From Straminergon stramineum (taxonomy: Eukaryota; Streptophyta; Bryopsida; Hypnales; Calliergonaceae), in NCBI GenBank assembly GCA_963920665.1, contig OY987265.1, forward strand, positions 15,505,001 to 15,569,000: DNA of 64,000 nucleotides, in the 5' to 3' direction. Shown piece after piece: positions 1-12,606 of the stretch (within the stretch, counting starts at the first letter, position 1; each line of letters starts with the position of its first letter). Below the pieces are notes generated by a model. It did not search any database, had not been told where the DNA came from, and worked only from the letters and a program-made list of their open reading frames with translations. The position numbers and the translations under genes were made by a program.

Positions 1-1214
1 GCAAGTGTACCCCAAATAGCCCCAAGCCCAATTGTAACCCCTATTGTTGGGGTCAATTGCACCCTCTTGCTTTCTAATCTAGAGAAAACTATGAAGGATT
101 GGTATTAGACAACTTTAGAGTGGAATTGGGTTGAAAAGTCATGATTTTATAACTTTAAGGAATACCATTATTCAAGTTTAGACATGTGACAAAAGGTTAA
201 CTCATTATTCCACAAGTTGAAGGGATGCTTCTAGATTACTATTGCAAATGTATAGGGAGTTTAAAGAACCATATTAGAATCCAAATGGACAAGAATGGTC
301 CCTCCTAGTAACAAGCATGATAAGCTATATGTTTTTGCATTGACTACCTGAAAAATGTTTTTATACTAAAAATGAATAGACCAAAATATGTATGAAAAAC
401 TTTCTAATTCACTTTTCAATCGAAAAAAAATGTGAACCTGATTAGTCTAAATATGTGTAGTAACCAAAGGGACCACAATGGATATATTTATGTTAGTTAT
501 AGTGACAGGTATTATTGGTTCATTGGTTTAGAAATCAATCCTATAGAGTTAGATGTTGTAAGGGAAACCAATTGATATTAGGGCTACACGTACTACTAGT
601 GATGCCCATTGAAGATTGAAAATTTTAGGGCCCCATTTCCAAATTGAGAGGACTTCTAAATCTTTCTATTCTAAAATTTGAAAAAACTGAAATGACTTGG
701 AATTAATTGGGTAGAGCTTTGTTGTGAGGTGACTTGTCTAAAGAAATTATGACGAAGGGATGGACTGGGAATAAAGAAGGAACCCATTCAAGTTTTGAAT
801 CCAATACAAATTAACAAATAGCAAATAGCTCCCTCAAACCACAACTCCAAATCCCACACCTCTAAGGGAATTATCACAATATGGAAATCTTACTCAAGAA
901 GTTAAGAAGTAAAATGTAAGATATAAAATTTGACCAACGAAATGCAAGCAAGCTAGAGTATCCCAACTAATGGCAAACATTGATATCAAGGCAAATTAAG
1001 AAAATTTTAAAGGGACTCCGGTGTCTTCCTAAACAAGCTCCAAAAACACCTACAAAATGAGCACAATGCTCCAAAAATACTATATTCGCAAAGTTGTCCA
1101 AATTAACCAAAATCTACTATAATCGAGCCAAATGGCAATCTTAACAAGATATAAACAAAGGGTCATTTGGGGAGAGAAGGGGTGTCCTTTTATACATTTT
1201 CCAAAAGCCTCCAA
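1..1214. other. AT-rich intergenic DNA, no gene seen
   Basis: No open frame of convincing length or codon pattern is present on either strand, and I recognise no repeat family here apart from the short element that begins at 1215. The sequence is rich in A and T runs and probably consists of decayed repeats. Confidence 0.5.
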
Positions 1215-1456
1215 CGGTGCTAGTGTGTGAGCCCAAGAATGCGAGCTTGTGAGCATTCATTCTACAATGTAGGTGCCTATAATATAGATACCACACACTA
1301 TAGAAGGTGTATGCATCATAAACACCTATAATATGGGTATTTGTAACATATATATTCTACAATTATAGATGGTTTCTATAGTATATACACCTATTATATA
1401 GGTGTATAGTATTTTAGGCTCATGGGCTCATACTCTTATGCTCACATAATAGCAAC
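1215..1456. mobile_element. Small TIR element with tandem core (copy 1)
   Basis: The ends are inverted: GGTGCTAGTGTGTGAG at the left and the complement of GTTGCTATTATGTGAG at the right. The 7-bp direct repeat CCTCCAA flanks it at 1208-1214 and 1457-1463, consistent with a target-site duplication. The interior is made of imperfect CTATAATATAGGT-like units. Two relatives lie at about 52461-52874 and 60600-60835. It has no coding capacity. The duplication length of 7 bp or more would suit a hAT or Mutator-type transposase, but the superfamily is an inference. Confidence 0.6.
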
Positions 1457-1463
1457 CCTCCAA

Positions 1464-2329
1464 AAGTCTCTCTTTCTTTTAACCTGAAGAGCTTCTAGAA
1501 CTAAAAACTAATTACTAAAATATATCAAAGTTACCATTGAAATTATTTTAAACTTCTGGAGACAATTCCAAATGATAAACATGTTGCATCATTGGTTTCA
1601 AGCTACCTAAATTAGTCTAGGATATCTACAACTCTAGACTAATTTTCAAGTCATTTGGACTCGTAAAAGTTGCAAATTGTCAAAATCCTAGATGATGGAA
1701 TTTGAATTTTTCAAAGATTTTGACTTGCCTAGAGAGTCCTGAGGGTTTTAGGGAGTAAGACAAGACTCTTTTTTTTACTTCTTTTGGATGTCGCAAGCTC
1801 ATGGTATGCCACTCAACGCATCGAATTTGTTTAAATTCTCTCTAAATTCGAGGTGGCTATTGGTTTGGGAACTTGTCATAGTTGGAATATCTTGAAATTT
1901 ATAGGGTGTGTACTACTACAAAATATGCTAATGTACATTTAGGTCTGATTTGGCACATTGGTGTTGAAATGATTTAATTTTGAATTTAGACAATTTGACA
2001 GCTAAATTTAGATTTCTTGGCTTTGAACACTTTGTTCTTCCTAATTTTGGACACTCCTAATTTTGTATTGATTCTTTCTATTCATGCATAAATGCATAAC
2101 TTTCTCTAAATTTTCTCAAGAATAATCTTTGGATATTCAAAATTAGCAACGATGAATTTTTTTCAGATTTTCAGAAATAGTTGTACAATTTTTTAAAATT
2201 TTAGACATCTTCCAAATTTTCCCTAATTATTTATGAAATTGACCTACACGTACAAGATCTTGATTTTTGGGGGGAATTTTACAACAACATGGATGTTTTG
2301 GATGAATTTATCAAGTTTGGTTTAAGCAT
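1464..2329. other. Intergenic DNA, nothing recognised
   Basis: This is AT-rich sequence without a credible gene, tandem array or terminal inverted repeat. It separates the small TIR element from the CACTA-like element. Confidence 0.45.
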
Positions 2330-2332
2330 TTG

Positions 2333-4879
2333 CACTACAAGAAAATGGGCACAAATGTGATTGCAGAAAATGACTTCTTGACCATAATGACTTCTACTCC
2401 CTAATTGCACCAGCAATGCTTGAAAAACAACGTCACAATCATTTTGTAGTTGCCCTTGTGACTTCATGACGAGAACAAAGGTAGATGTAGTGTTCATCCA
2501 CGGTTTTCAGTTGACATAGTTGTCAAGAAAATAGTTGGGATACAATAAATTCAAATGCAGTTGTGAGAGTCCACTAATAAATGACTGTTAATATAGTCTT
2601 GTGACTACAATTGACTTCAAAGTGACTATAGAATAACTCTAAAGATAGTCATTGATTCCTTTCAATTGAGAACATGCTAAAAGATGGTTGACATGGTTAG
2701 TTGCTTTTCTTTTACTTCCCGTTGTGCCTTGAAAAGAAAAGACTACAGGGCCTAGCTTGGAATTGTAGGGAGTCACAACTTCATAAAATGATACATCTGT
2801 GTGTACTCCTTGGTGAACTTTTTGATTTAAAAAAAACTCTCTATAATTACTAATTAAATTTTTTTTGTCTTCCTCATTTTCTCTCATTGTTGGGGCTCTT
2901 TCCACTCTTTTTATATCTTCATAATTTTTTTCAATTATCTATTTCTCTATTTCCTCATTCTCTATACTAAAATCTTATTTACCTTTTTGAGAGTTGCTTT
3001 GGTATTTTGTTTCTTCCTATTTTTTTTAGCTTTCAATTTTCCTATTATTTTTTCCTATACCAAAATTTTATTTGTCTATTTTATTATTTTCGAATTTTTT
3101 TATCTTCATCTTTTTTTCCTCTTTATAGATGGACGCGTTTAGTTTTTGCTATTCCATACCAAAGTTTCATTGAATTTCTCTTTTTCTCCATATAAATTTT
3201 TTAATCTCTTTTTTCTTTATCTATTTCATTACTTGAAAATGTTTAAACTTTTTTAATATATTTTTAATATTTCTCTCTTTTCTATAGTTTTTTTAACCTT
3301 TTTTTTTCATTTATTTCATTTTTTCATTTTTTCATTTTTATAAATTTTCTCTTGTCTTATGTATTTCTTCAATTTTTATTTCATCTCTTTGATTTATCTA
3401 TTCTTTGTTTATCTTCTTCATTCTTTTTACAACTTTTTTTCAAAAAAGGCTTTTTCTATCTTCTCTTTGAAATTATGCATTGCCAGTGTCCTTTTCTCTT
3501 TGTTGGAATATACTATTTTCTTCCTCAGCGTCTACTATATGATTTATTTAAACTCCTATTGGTATGTTAGCAATGACTTTTGGAAATTTGTGCCATGGTC
3601 ATTCCCCTACTTCTAAATACTTCATATGATTCAATTGAGTTTCTAGAAGTCCCAACAAGCATACACTAAAGTATTGATTATTCAAATGGAGCTTAGTCAA
3701 GTGAAAGTTGCATTATAGTATTGCAGTGTAGTAATGGCACAGAAGTGACTGCATCACGTCTTCTAAGCTACTAGATTCAAAAAGGATGTTAAAAATTGTC
3801 AAAGAAAATATCTTTTTCAATCCTTTTTTCAAATTTGTCCACAACTTTTGATTTGAGGCTTGAAATCTAAAAAAATTGTTGGAGATGAAAGTGAGATTGA
3901 TTTCCCAACTTTTACAAGTTCAAAGTTTTTAGAAAAAAGTCTATCTACTATGCCTAAATGAAGTCTAAATTAATACTTCTAACACAATTCCTACATTTTA
4001 CATATCCCACATGGTTTGTCTTGCCTCCTACCACCCACTAGTAGAAAATGCTTGTCATTTTATCTCCACACTCATGCATTAAGTGGCTTTGGAAGCTAGG
4101 CAATACATTTGTTGAATATGGTGTATGGCATATGGTGAAATGTGTATGATGTATATATATGGCATCTTGTATATAGTGTATTGTTGTGGAACTTCAAATG
4201 TACTTATATGAGACTCCAAAATGACTAATCCCCATGCAATTGTCATTACATTCAAGTTTGCACATATTGCCACAACTTGATAATGATAGGAAAGTGACTT
4301 CCTACTTCTTAGAAAAGTGATGTGGCCCTTAAATTCATGTCACTTTAGAATGACTACGGAATGACTTGCCACATGTCAATCCATCTGAACGGCATAAAGA
4401 CTCCATCACAACTTCTAAATGATTACATAATGACTTCTGACGTGGCTCTCCATGTCAAATGTTTAATGGATCTATCGTAACTTTGAAATGACTTGCAAAT
4501 GATTGTCCACGTGGTTGTCCACGTTAGATTTATAATGGGTCAATCGTAATTGCAAAATGATTGCAAAATGATTGGCTATGTAGATGTCCATGTTAAATTC
4601 TCTATGTATTCGCATTTTATACATGGTAACTCTATAGCCATTTCCTTAAGCCAAACTTTTTTTTATCACTTAGTTAACCACTAAATTTCTCATCCATTTG
4701 CACATCCAAGTACTACATGGGTGGTGATAATACAATTATAGTCATTGACCAAAACGACTTGACCACAATGATTCTAGGGCCTTGAAGTCATTTTGCAATA
4801 AAAGTGACTACAATGATTGCTTTGCAGTCATTTTGTAGTTGTTTTTGCCAATCATTCTTTCCATCATTTTTTTGTAGTG
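2333..4879. mobile_element. Non-autonomous CACTA (En/Spm)-like transposon
   Basis: The left end reads CACTACAAGAAAATGG and the right end reads TTTTTTTGTAGTG, the complement of CACTACAAAAAAA. The trinucleotide TTG lies immediately outside both ends (2330-2332 and 4880-4882). CACTA termini and a 3-bp target duplication are the hallmarks of the CACTA/CMC superfamily. Subterminal regions on both sides carry many short AATGACT, TGATTG and GTGACT motifs, as expected for transposase-binding repeats of this group. The 2.5-kb interior includes a long T-rich tract at about 2880-3600 and no frame resembling a transposase. It is therefore non-autonomous. Both ends are intact enough that mobilisation in trans is conceivable. 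Confidence 0.75.
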
Positions 4880-4882
4880 TTG

Positions 4883-5773
4883 ACTTTCTAAAATCCACAC
4901 TTTTACTATACAAAAAAATGCAAAACTTGATGGTTGATATTTAGAGGGTCCAGTACACTAAGTACAAGTTTATATTATTACTATGCCCTTGTTTCAAGAA
5001 GGTTTACAATTCATTACCTTCTATAAAATTAAGTAGTTTAGAAATCTTTTGATTAGAGAGGAATCTTAGCAAATGACTGCACCATTGGACTTTAGGTATA
5101 TTTTTTACCCTCAAAACATGCACTCTTCAAATGTTCTTTCCTTTGAGGTGCTTGTATTTTTCACCTTTAGGACTAACAATTTTATCTTCTACCTTAATTT
5201 TTAATGACTCGCAACTCGATTTTGCATCCCTTGCATGTATATCTAAGGTTGAAGGGAATTCATTCCTATTTTAGCTAGGATTGTCACATGCACTCATAGG
5301 GGTAGCAACTAGTGGTAGTTTGAAATGGTATTTACATAGTATTTACAAGGTCTTCTATTAACTGAAGCTTTCTAACCTATGAATAGGTATGATTTTGGAG
5401 TATTTTCAATACTCCAGGATTTTATGGGTAGAATACTACTTTGGTATGTACTTAATCTATTATAGGCACTCTTTGGGGGGATTTTGTTTTAAGAAATACA
5501 ATAATACAATGTAAAATTAGGAAAAAAAGTTGAGTCCCAATGACAAACTAGGGGCTCACAAAGTCCTAGAAGTCCTAGCTTGCCAAACAATGTGAAGATC
5601 AACTTTGAGCTTGTTGAGAATGACAACCTTAAAGAGTTGCTTTGGACAAGTCACACACATGAATGAGAACACCATCATGGAGAAATGAGGTCGTTGCTTA
5701 TCTATTTCAATTCAAGTTGCAACAATCAAAATACTGGTCCTTTGCCTTCCATTACATCAGTACATGATGATGG
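4883..5773. other. Intergenic DNA, nothing recognised
   Basis: No gene or defined repeat was seen between the CACTA-like element and the coding-like remnant downstream. Confidence 0.4.
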
Positions 5774-6244
5774 ATGCACCTAACGAGCCTTGTTGTCAAT
5801 GCACCTAGTGTTGCATCTTTAGGAGTACTATCTAGAGATACCTCTACATCCTCACTTAAAAGGCCACTTGTCCCTAAGGATTTTGGAGGTGCCTTTGCGG
5901 AAAGGATTTCCACCTCTACCTACACATTCAATAAGATCTAAACCAATGATGGGGAAGGGCAAAGAGAAGGCACCTTTGCAAGAAACATCAATAAAGATGA
6001 AGAACAAGAGTCACCATGTTTGATTAGAAAGAAAAGGGAAGGTAGTTCCATAGTTGTTTTTGAAGGAGGTTTTGGCACACCTAACAAAGTTTTGAAAGGC
6101 ATTAAGCTACACTCAAGCACTAGCATCATTGCAACCAAAAAAACTACATTCAAGGTACGTATGTTCACTTGTCTTCAATATAATTACAAATACCAAAGAC
6201 ATTTCTCCAATGCATATTCTACACTCCACCTCACATCTCAATAA
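5774..6244 (+). pseudogene. Possible decayed coding remnant, unknown protein
   Basis: From an ATG at 5774 one reading frame runs 55 codons to a TAA at 5939-5941. The same frame then continues without a further stop to 6244. The second part includes a charged stretch (KDEEQE, then IRKKREG) followed by VVFEGGFGTP. A single interrupting stop in about 156 codons of AT-rich DNA, with coding-like amino-acid content, suggests a decayed exon or transposon gene fragment. I do not recognise the family. There is a possible splice donor (AAG followed by GTACGT) near 6154. It may be chance, so confidence is low. Confidence 0.25.
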
Positions 6245-8850
6245 ATAAATGCCCAAAATAGGTCAAATCCTCACATCCACCATCAACCACATACATCACT
6301 TATTACATTCCAAATAGGCCATCATACAATACTAAACCCCATTAAATTTATTCCCTCACACTACTATTATATGGATGGTTCATTTATCCCATCATAAACA
6401 TAACCAATCAAGTCAAACAATTGGATTATTCAATCCACCGCATACAACATATGCAACCTAATAGGAAAAGTTGAACTATTTATGAGACTTTAGGGACTAC
6501 AAAACATCCGTAAAATAGAATTATCTACAATACACAAATTAATTCAAATTCTCACTATTGAACATAGTAATGAACAAATTCTCATTTCTATATCCATTTC
6601 AACTCTATATACCTCATTTTTAACCATACAAAATCCCCAACATGACATAAAATTTATTTGGACAAAATTAAGTTCTCCTTTATAGTAACCATGGTAAAAT
6701 CTCAAACACATCCAAAATTTATTGTATAAAAAGACAAGCAAATATAAAAGACAATGAAGTTACATATGCTTTAGCATTCATAGGTAATCAAAAAGAATAT
6801 TGCCTTCCTTCAAAAGACTATGAATATGTTCACCTAATACCATTCAATGATTTAGATATTTACATAGAAATGATTCATTTTCACCTTAAATGACCCAATA
6901 TGAAGGCCCCATAAGATTCTTGAAATCATACTTTGACATCAAAGTAGATGTTGACAATATTGATTTAGTATCTTGCTTCCCTTGCATTCACAAATGGAAC
7001 CAAAACTCCAACATCTACTACCAATTCAAATAAATTATGGACAAACTTTCAAACTATAGACATACAAATTACACATTCTCAAATTTAATTAGATATGGTC
7101 AATACGTGGGCTTTGCACAAAAACACTTATTTCGGCCACCCCAATACCCCTCCATAATATGCCCACTCTACAACTTAAATCAAATAAATACATGGTACAT
7201 GTACTACTATGGTGCATAGAACCCCCAATCAAAGCTTTGTATATTCAAAGACAAAATAAGTTGGTAAAAGAAATAAGGAACTCATTGTCTCCCATACCAA
7301 TTCCACATGCTTTATTCTCATGGTGTTGACATTTTTGAAGGATAGATTCCCACCCAATTATACAATACCACTATGATTACATCCTTATTCATATGTACAC
7401 TAGTACAATATAATGCGATTGTAGTGCAAAATTATACCTTGACATACTCTACATACACATGTATCATTTCATAACCCTCCCCTAGCAATCCATTTATACA
7501 ACAAAAAATTTAATTTGTTGAATTCACACACTACAATGACCGCTTCTCTCTTAAATCCATTGCTTTAAAACTAGAAAAGTATGAAGCACTCCTACAAAAT
7601 ATTGCAACAATTGAACAACTCAAAGTCATTACAATGAGAGCATGTCAAACCACACATATTCCGTCATTCTTAATACTCAAAGACAAATTCACAATATCCC
7701 CCAAAACTATTAAAAATAAGTCTTGAACAACATAAATTACATTGTAATACAACATGCAACATACATTCTACTTCTCAAAAAAAAACATAAAAAGAATCAA
7801 CCACTTCCTACTAATTGCCCTCCAATTTAACTTCAAAACATAATTTCAACATTTCCTAAACTCACCTTTAAATCCTTGAAACTAAGTCACCTTATACAAT
7901 GTATTTTATTAACATCCAAATCAAGTAGCTAAATCTCCAATTAATACCAAAATGTCATCAATTATTACCCAGGGAATTAGCTCAAATAGAATAATACTCC
8001 AATACAACTACCAAACTATTGTCTAGTCTTAAAAATTGTGACACTTTTTTGTCTTAGTACTTTCACCAAAGCTAACAATCCAAGTCAATATGAGGATTCA
8101 AATCCCATACTACTATACTACTAAATTCTACATCAATTGTAGTCACATCTACAGAGTAGAATATAGACTTAGGAGTGCATATAGATTAACCTTGGAATGC
8201 ATGTGAAGCCCAAAATTGGCTTTGGGCTAACTCAATTGAAAATTGCTAAGCAAACTAAAACAACATTTTTTCATCCAATTTTTCTTACTATGGTACCCTT
8301 GCTCTTTTCTAGTCAATTCAAAGAAGTTAGAACATCATCATGGGTGACTTGCATTTTTTATTATAAAATCAAATGTGTGTGCCATGGATCACAAAGGATG
8401 TCATTCACGTGTATTTCACAAATGATGTCATTCAACTCTAACCACTGTGCTCTTGATTTAAATTTGAACCATGTCCATGATCTTTTGGAATTTGAGCCTA
8501 ACTACTGAAATGAAGTTTATTGATTCTCAAATTTTATTCGGATTAGAAAATTGCAAAAGTTCCTAAAATTGATTAATTGCAATTGGAAAATTGGAACTAT
8601 TACCACAATCTATTGATTTTCTATTTATAGAAGGTCTCAAAAATTCTATTTACACTATAACATTCTTCACTAAAATTTACACATGTGGAGAAATTTTCAG
8701 ATTTGGGGGGTTAATTCTAAATTAGATGTAAATTTTCTTTTTTCTTTTAATCAAAAAATCATGGTAATTTGAAATCATCACCAATAAATCTGAAAATTTT
8801 ATGACTTACAGAAGACATGTGATTTTATCTCTGAAAAATGTAATAAACTA
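6245..8850. other. G-poor, strand-asymmetric intergenic DNA
   Basis: The + strand from about 6245 to 7960 is dominated by A, C and T with very few G residues, giving a marked GC skew that ends near 8000. No convincing open frame follows the bias. From 8000 to 8850 the composition returns to ordinary AT-rich DNA. No gene is supported here. Confidence 0.45.
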
Positions 8851-9170
8851 ATTATCACTCAAATTTAGTTGCAATATAAGGAAACAAAGCAATGGATATT
8901 GAGGAAGATTGTCCTTCCAGGGTTGACACCTTCCAAATTAACATAGTATAACTTGCGAACTTGCAATCAAAGAGAAGAAGAAGAATCCCGACCCTGAAAT
9001 AAGATGAACGAGGAGTTCCGGTGACTAGGCTTGCGATCGCACAAGTGAAATCGCGGTTAGTATAAATGATCTGCGAACGACGCGCGTACGTGATTGTGGG
9101 TTCGGGTGGATTTTGCATTTCAGGGTTTCTATGGAGTAGTCTCGCATTGTGCGGCCTACAGGTAATGTTT

Positions 9171-9675
9171 TTGGATTGAAGAACCGGAAGTGTCGGCAGT
9201 GGATCTGAGGAATTGTGTGTCATTTCCAGTTTTTTTGAGATTGCCAGCTCCGTGGTTGTCACTTTAGGGTTTAGAATGGTGAATTGGAAGTATCGGTAGG
9301 AGATCTGAGGATTTGGGTGACTTTTCCAGGTTTTCTACGGTTACGAGGTCGATTTAGGTTCGGGTTGGTGAACTTGGAGTGTCGGTATCGATTGGTGGCT
9401 TTTTGTGGCGTTTCCAGGGTTTTTTGAGGTTGCGAGCTACGTGGTTGTCAATTTAGGGCTTGGGTTGGTGAATCGGAAGTGTTGGTAGTAAATCAGAGGA
9501 TTTTCAGTGGCATTTCCAGGTCTTCTGAGGTTGCGAGCTCTGTGGCTGTCAATTTAGGGTTTGGATTGGTGAACTGGAAGTGTCGGTAGTGGATTGGAGG
9601 ATTTGTGTGGAGGATTTGAGTGGCATTTCCAGGTTTTTTGAGTATTGCGAGCTCTATGGTTGTCGATTTAGGGTT
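9171..9675. repeat. Five-unit ~100-bp tandem repeat before the UBA gene
   Basis: Five diverged units of about 90-113 bp follow each other. Each has the order GGTGAA.TGGAAGTGTCGGTA, GGAT..GAGGATTT, GGCATTTCCAGG.TTTT, TTGCGAGCTC, TGGTTGTC, TTTAGGG. Approximate unit starts are 9171, 9273, 9361, 9462 and 9563. Three units carry an exact TTTAGGGTTT (9263, 9553 and 9667), the complement of the plant telo-box AAACCCTAAA. The array ends 75 bp before the start codon at 9750, so it lies in the 5' leader or core promoter. Confidence 0.75.
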
Positions 9676-9749
9676 TCTCTTAGTGAGACAAGACGGTTGT
9701 GGGAGGACTTAGACAGTGGCGTGCGGTTGAAGACGAGAGTTTGAGCACC

Positions 9750-12606
9750 ATGGAATATGAATATGGAAGAAGCAGTGGGCAAGGGAGTGGTGGTTTTGGT
9801 CCATTATATCAGGGTAGGGCAGGGAGTGGTTATGCACAAGCCAACAACAACGCAGGATCCTATTATCCTCGGGTCGGGCAGTCTGCAGGGGCGTCGTCAA
9901 TGGGACGAGCTCCTCCACAGACACCTCTAATGTCCAGCCCTTCTTTTCCTTGTGAGCATGGCTCCGAAGTCTATACTTCATTAGCCCTAATTTCTTAAGC
10001 GAGTTGCACTTGATTTGTCTCTCTTTAGCTTCACTGTTATTAATGGAGAATCCGATGATTTGCATAGTTTTAGAAAACAGACAATTGAGTTTCCTCTGCA
10101 TTTGCCGCTTCTAAGAGTGGTCACAACATGATTTGCAGCGGGAACATCGGGAACATCGATCAAAGTGACCATGAAACCTATGTATCGAGTGGGTCCGCCT
10201 GTATGTATATCTCGATCTCTGTCTTCTCCTTTCATTGCAGAAATTAAATGTTTTCAAGTCTGTATCGTTTCTTGACCATATCTTCTCGAGATTAAGGGAG
10301 AGGATACTAATTACATCACCTTAAACATCGTTACCAATATGGAGGAGTGTGCTTCCATTGGGAGATAAGTATATAGAGCTTTGGAGAGTACAAGAGCCAA
10401 TTTGATTTTGATCAAGTTTTCAACCGTGTCTGAATTTTCTACTTATGTATTTCTTATGCAATCGTTCGAAGTGGGTGGTTAAAATCCAGTATTGAAGGGA
10501 GAATAGACAACCCACTTTCCTTTCAAAGATCAGTGACCATATAATGTTACACCACTTGGTAATCAATGGAATCAGGAGTATGAATAGATGAGCCGGCTTT
10601 GATTCCGATGTAATGGAATGGTTTTAGTTTCTCTACCGTACTATGCTAATATTTTAAAAAAATTCTATGATAGAACTTTGCTGCATGATTTCTGATATGG
10701 CAATAATGCGGTTTTCTAGGCTCAATTAAGGATGCAGAGCAGGGAGGTGCCCCGTAGCACATTTCAGTTTGAGTTTGATTTAGAGCGTCGCATCCTTGCT
10801 GAGGCGGAGCTGCAGGGAAATCCTCATCTCAGATCTTCCACTGCGCAGACCAGCCAAGCCAATGGGGAAGCTAATTTGGCTGAAGTAAGTCCATTTGAAT
10901 GGATCGGACATTCTGACCACCTCAAAAAGAATTCTGGGATCAGAATTATCTCTCTTAAGTTTTCTACTTGTTTTCTTTCATTACCCTTCTCGCAAGACTT
11001 TGATGAATGAGCTGTCTGGGAGCCGTGTTAAGTGTGCGCCATGGAAGAGGTCACTTCATTACGTTGACAGTAGTCCTCGGAGTTGGATGGTTACAGAAGT
11101 TCCAATTTGAAACTTTGAGAGCCACTGCGTTTTCAAGTCAGCTCTCCTGTGATTTCTAGGATGTTATGGATACGTAGTGATGATGGCAAACGGTTCTGAC
11201 CGCCAATAATTATAATCCTTTAGTGCCTGATCTACAAATAGAAAATCCACTTTGGAAACATGCTTGGCTATTTAGGCACTTAGGGGTTAAATGTCAATCA
11301 GTTTGGCACTCATCTATTTTCTTAAAACTGCATCTAGTGTTTTCAACTGCCAACAGTGGTTTCCTGAGTCTTACTGGAGTATCTTTGAATTTTTTGTTTT
11401 TGCTATTGCAATCTTGTGTCTTTATTAGTTGATAGTACGTGAATGTGAATTTAGCTATCTTACGGTGTGCATTTTGCAGGTAGAAGATGCAACGGTAGCC
11501 AAGTATCTTGATATGGGCCACAATAAAGAAGCTATTCAGTATGGTCTTCAAACGTATGGAGACGATCAAACCAAGGTGGGTTCGTACTATTTGTCGCATC
11601 ACTGCTGCTTCTTGATGTTTCAATTAGAGTTAACTTTATCATTGTACAGATGAACGTTATCCAATATGCGCTGAAACGGGATAAAATCTTGGGTTTTAGC
11701 TATCACCAATCCGCTGTATAACGCATTTAAATATAGAGACCGTACGCTCTTCGTAGCAGGCTTTGCGGTATGTCTTAAGACGCATAGTCGGCTCTCCCAT
11801 GCCCGAGCTTGGCAAGTGAATGATGGGGTGGACTCTGAAAATATGAATGGTATGAGATACTTGCGATGACCTCGGTTCGGTAGGATGGGATAGAATCGTA
11901 TCACTCTTGGGTTGCTGTCATATGTTTTTGATTCCCTCAGAAACTCTGTATTGGACCCATGTTAATCCTGAAACGTCATGCATTTTTTTCTAAATTTTTA
12001 GGGTCATTGTCACCTTCTTATTTCATATTTCTACAAAATATCGTTATGTACTTATAGATTATGCCAAAATGAAGTAAAAAGTAAGTTTTATTCAATTCAA
12101 AATTCAAAACCGCATTTATAAAAGCCTTAAATCTCCCTTGATTTTATTTATTTTTGGATTGGACAACCACAGTAGGGGTCTCAGTTCTATGAATTGACTA
12201 GAATTGTCATCATATGGCACTAAGCTTGATTTTTGTGACTTGAGAAGCCCCCACAGGGCCTTCTGGGCATTAAGTGGCTAAGATTTCATATGGTACACTT
12301 GGATGTTGTAGCGTCGATTCTACTGGTCCTTCTCTGCAATCCGCAGAATCAAGAGGCCTAAAGTTTGGCTGCCGTGTGTACTTTTAATTAGCTTTGCAGA
12401 TTCATAATTTTTCAAGGAAAATAAGAAACGAAATTTGCCAATTGGGCGACCACTTCTTACGGTATTTCTGTCTTGTGCAGATTCTTGACTTTTGCCCTTC
12501 CTATAACCGAATTCGGGAAATGGGATTCCCAGGTGATCGTGTCGCGAGGGCCTTGGCTACCTACGACAACGATGAAGAGCAAGCCATATCGTCTCTTGTT
12601 GGTTAG
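9750..12606 (+). CDS. UBA-domain protein, plant At5g53330-like, five exons
   Basis: The exons are 9750-9951, 10139-10200, 10720-10884, 11480-11575 and 12481-12606, all with GT-AG borders and consistent phase. The spliced protein is 216 aa. The start at 9750 has strong context (GCACCATGG). Residues 1-67 are a low-complexity G/S/Y/P-rich segment with the motif YYPRVGQ. Residues 74-88 hold SIKVTMKPMYRVGPP, and residues 96-112 hold VPRSTFQFEFDLERRIL. The C-terminal part (about 146-216) forms helical UBA-like repeats, with a clear UBA core IREMGFPGDRVARAL near 186-200 and EEQAISSLVG at the end. Order and motifs match, from memory, the plant protein family typified by Arabidopsis At5g53330, of nearly the same length. 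UBA domains bind ubiquitin. Overlapping C-terminal UBA units resemble the solenoid of animal UBAP1 (ESCRT-I), so a role in ubiquitin-dependent sorting is possible but inferred. No signal peptide or membrane segment is seen. The gene appears intact. Confidence 0.85.

Noticed and set aside
8186..8714. TTAA-bounded segment with CCTTGGAATG and GGGGGG ends
   Set aside because: The ends do not form a good inverted repeat, and the interior does not match the TTAA-flanked family. TTAA is common in AT-rich DNA.
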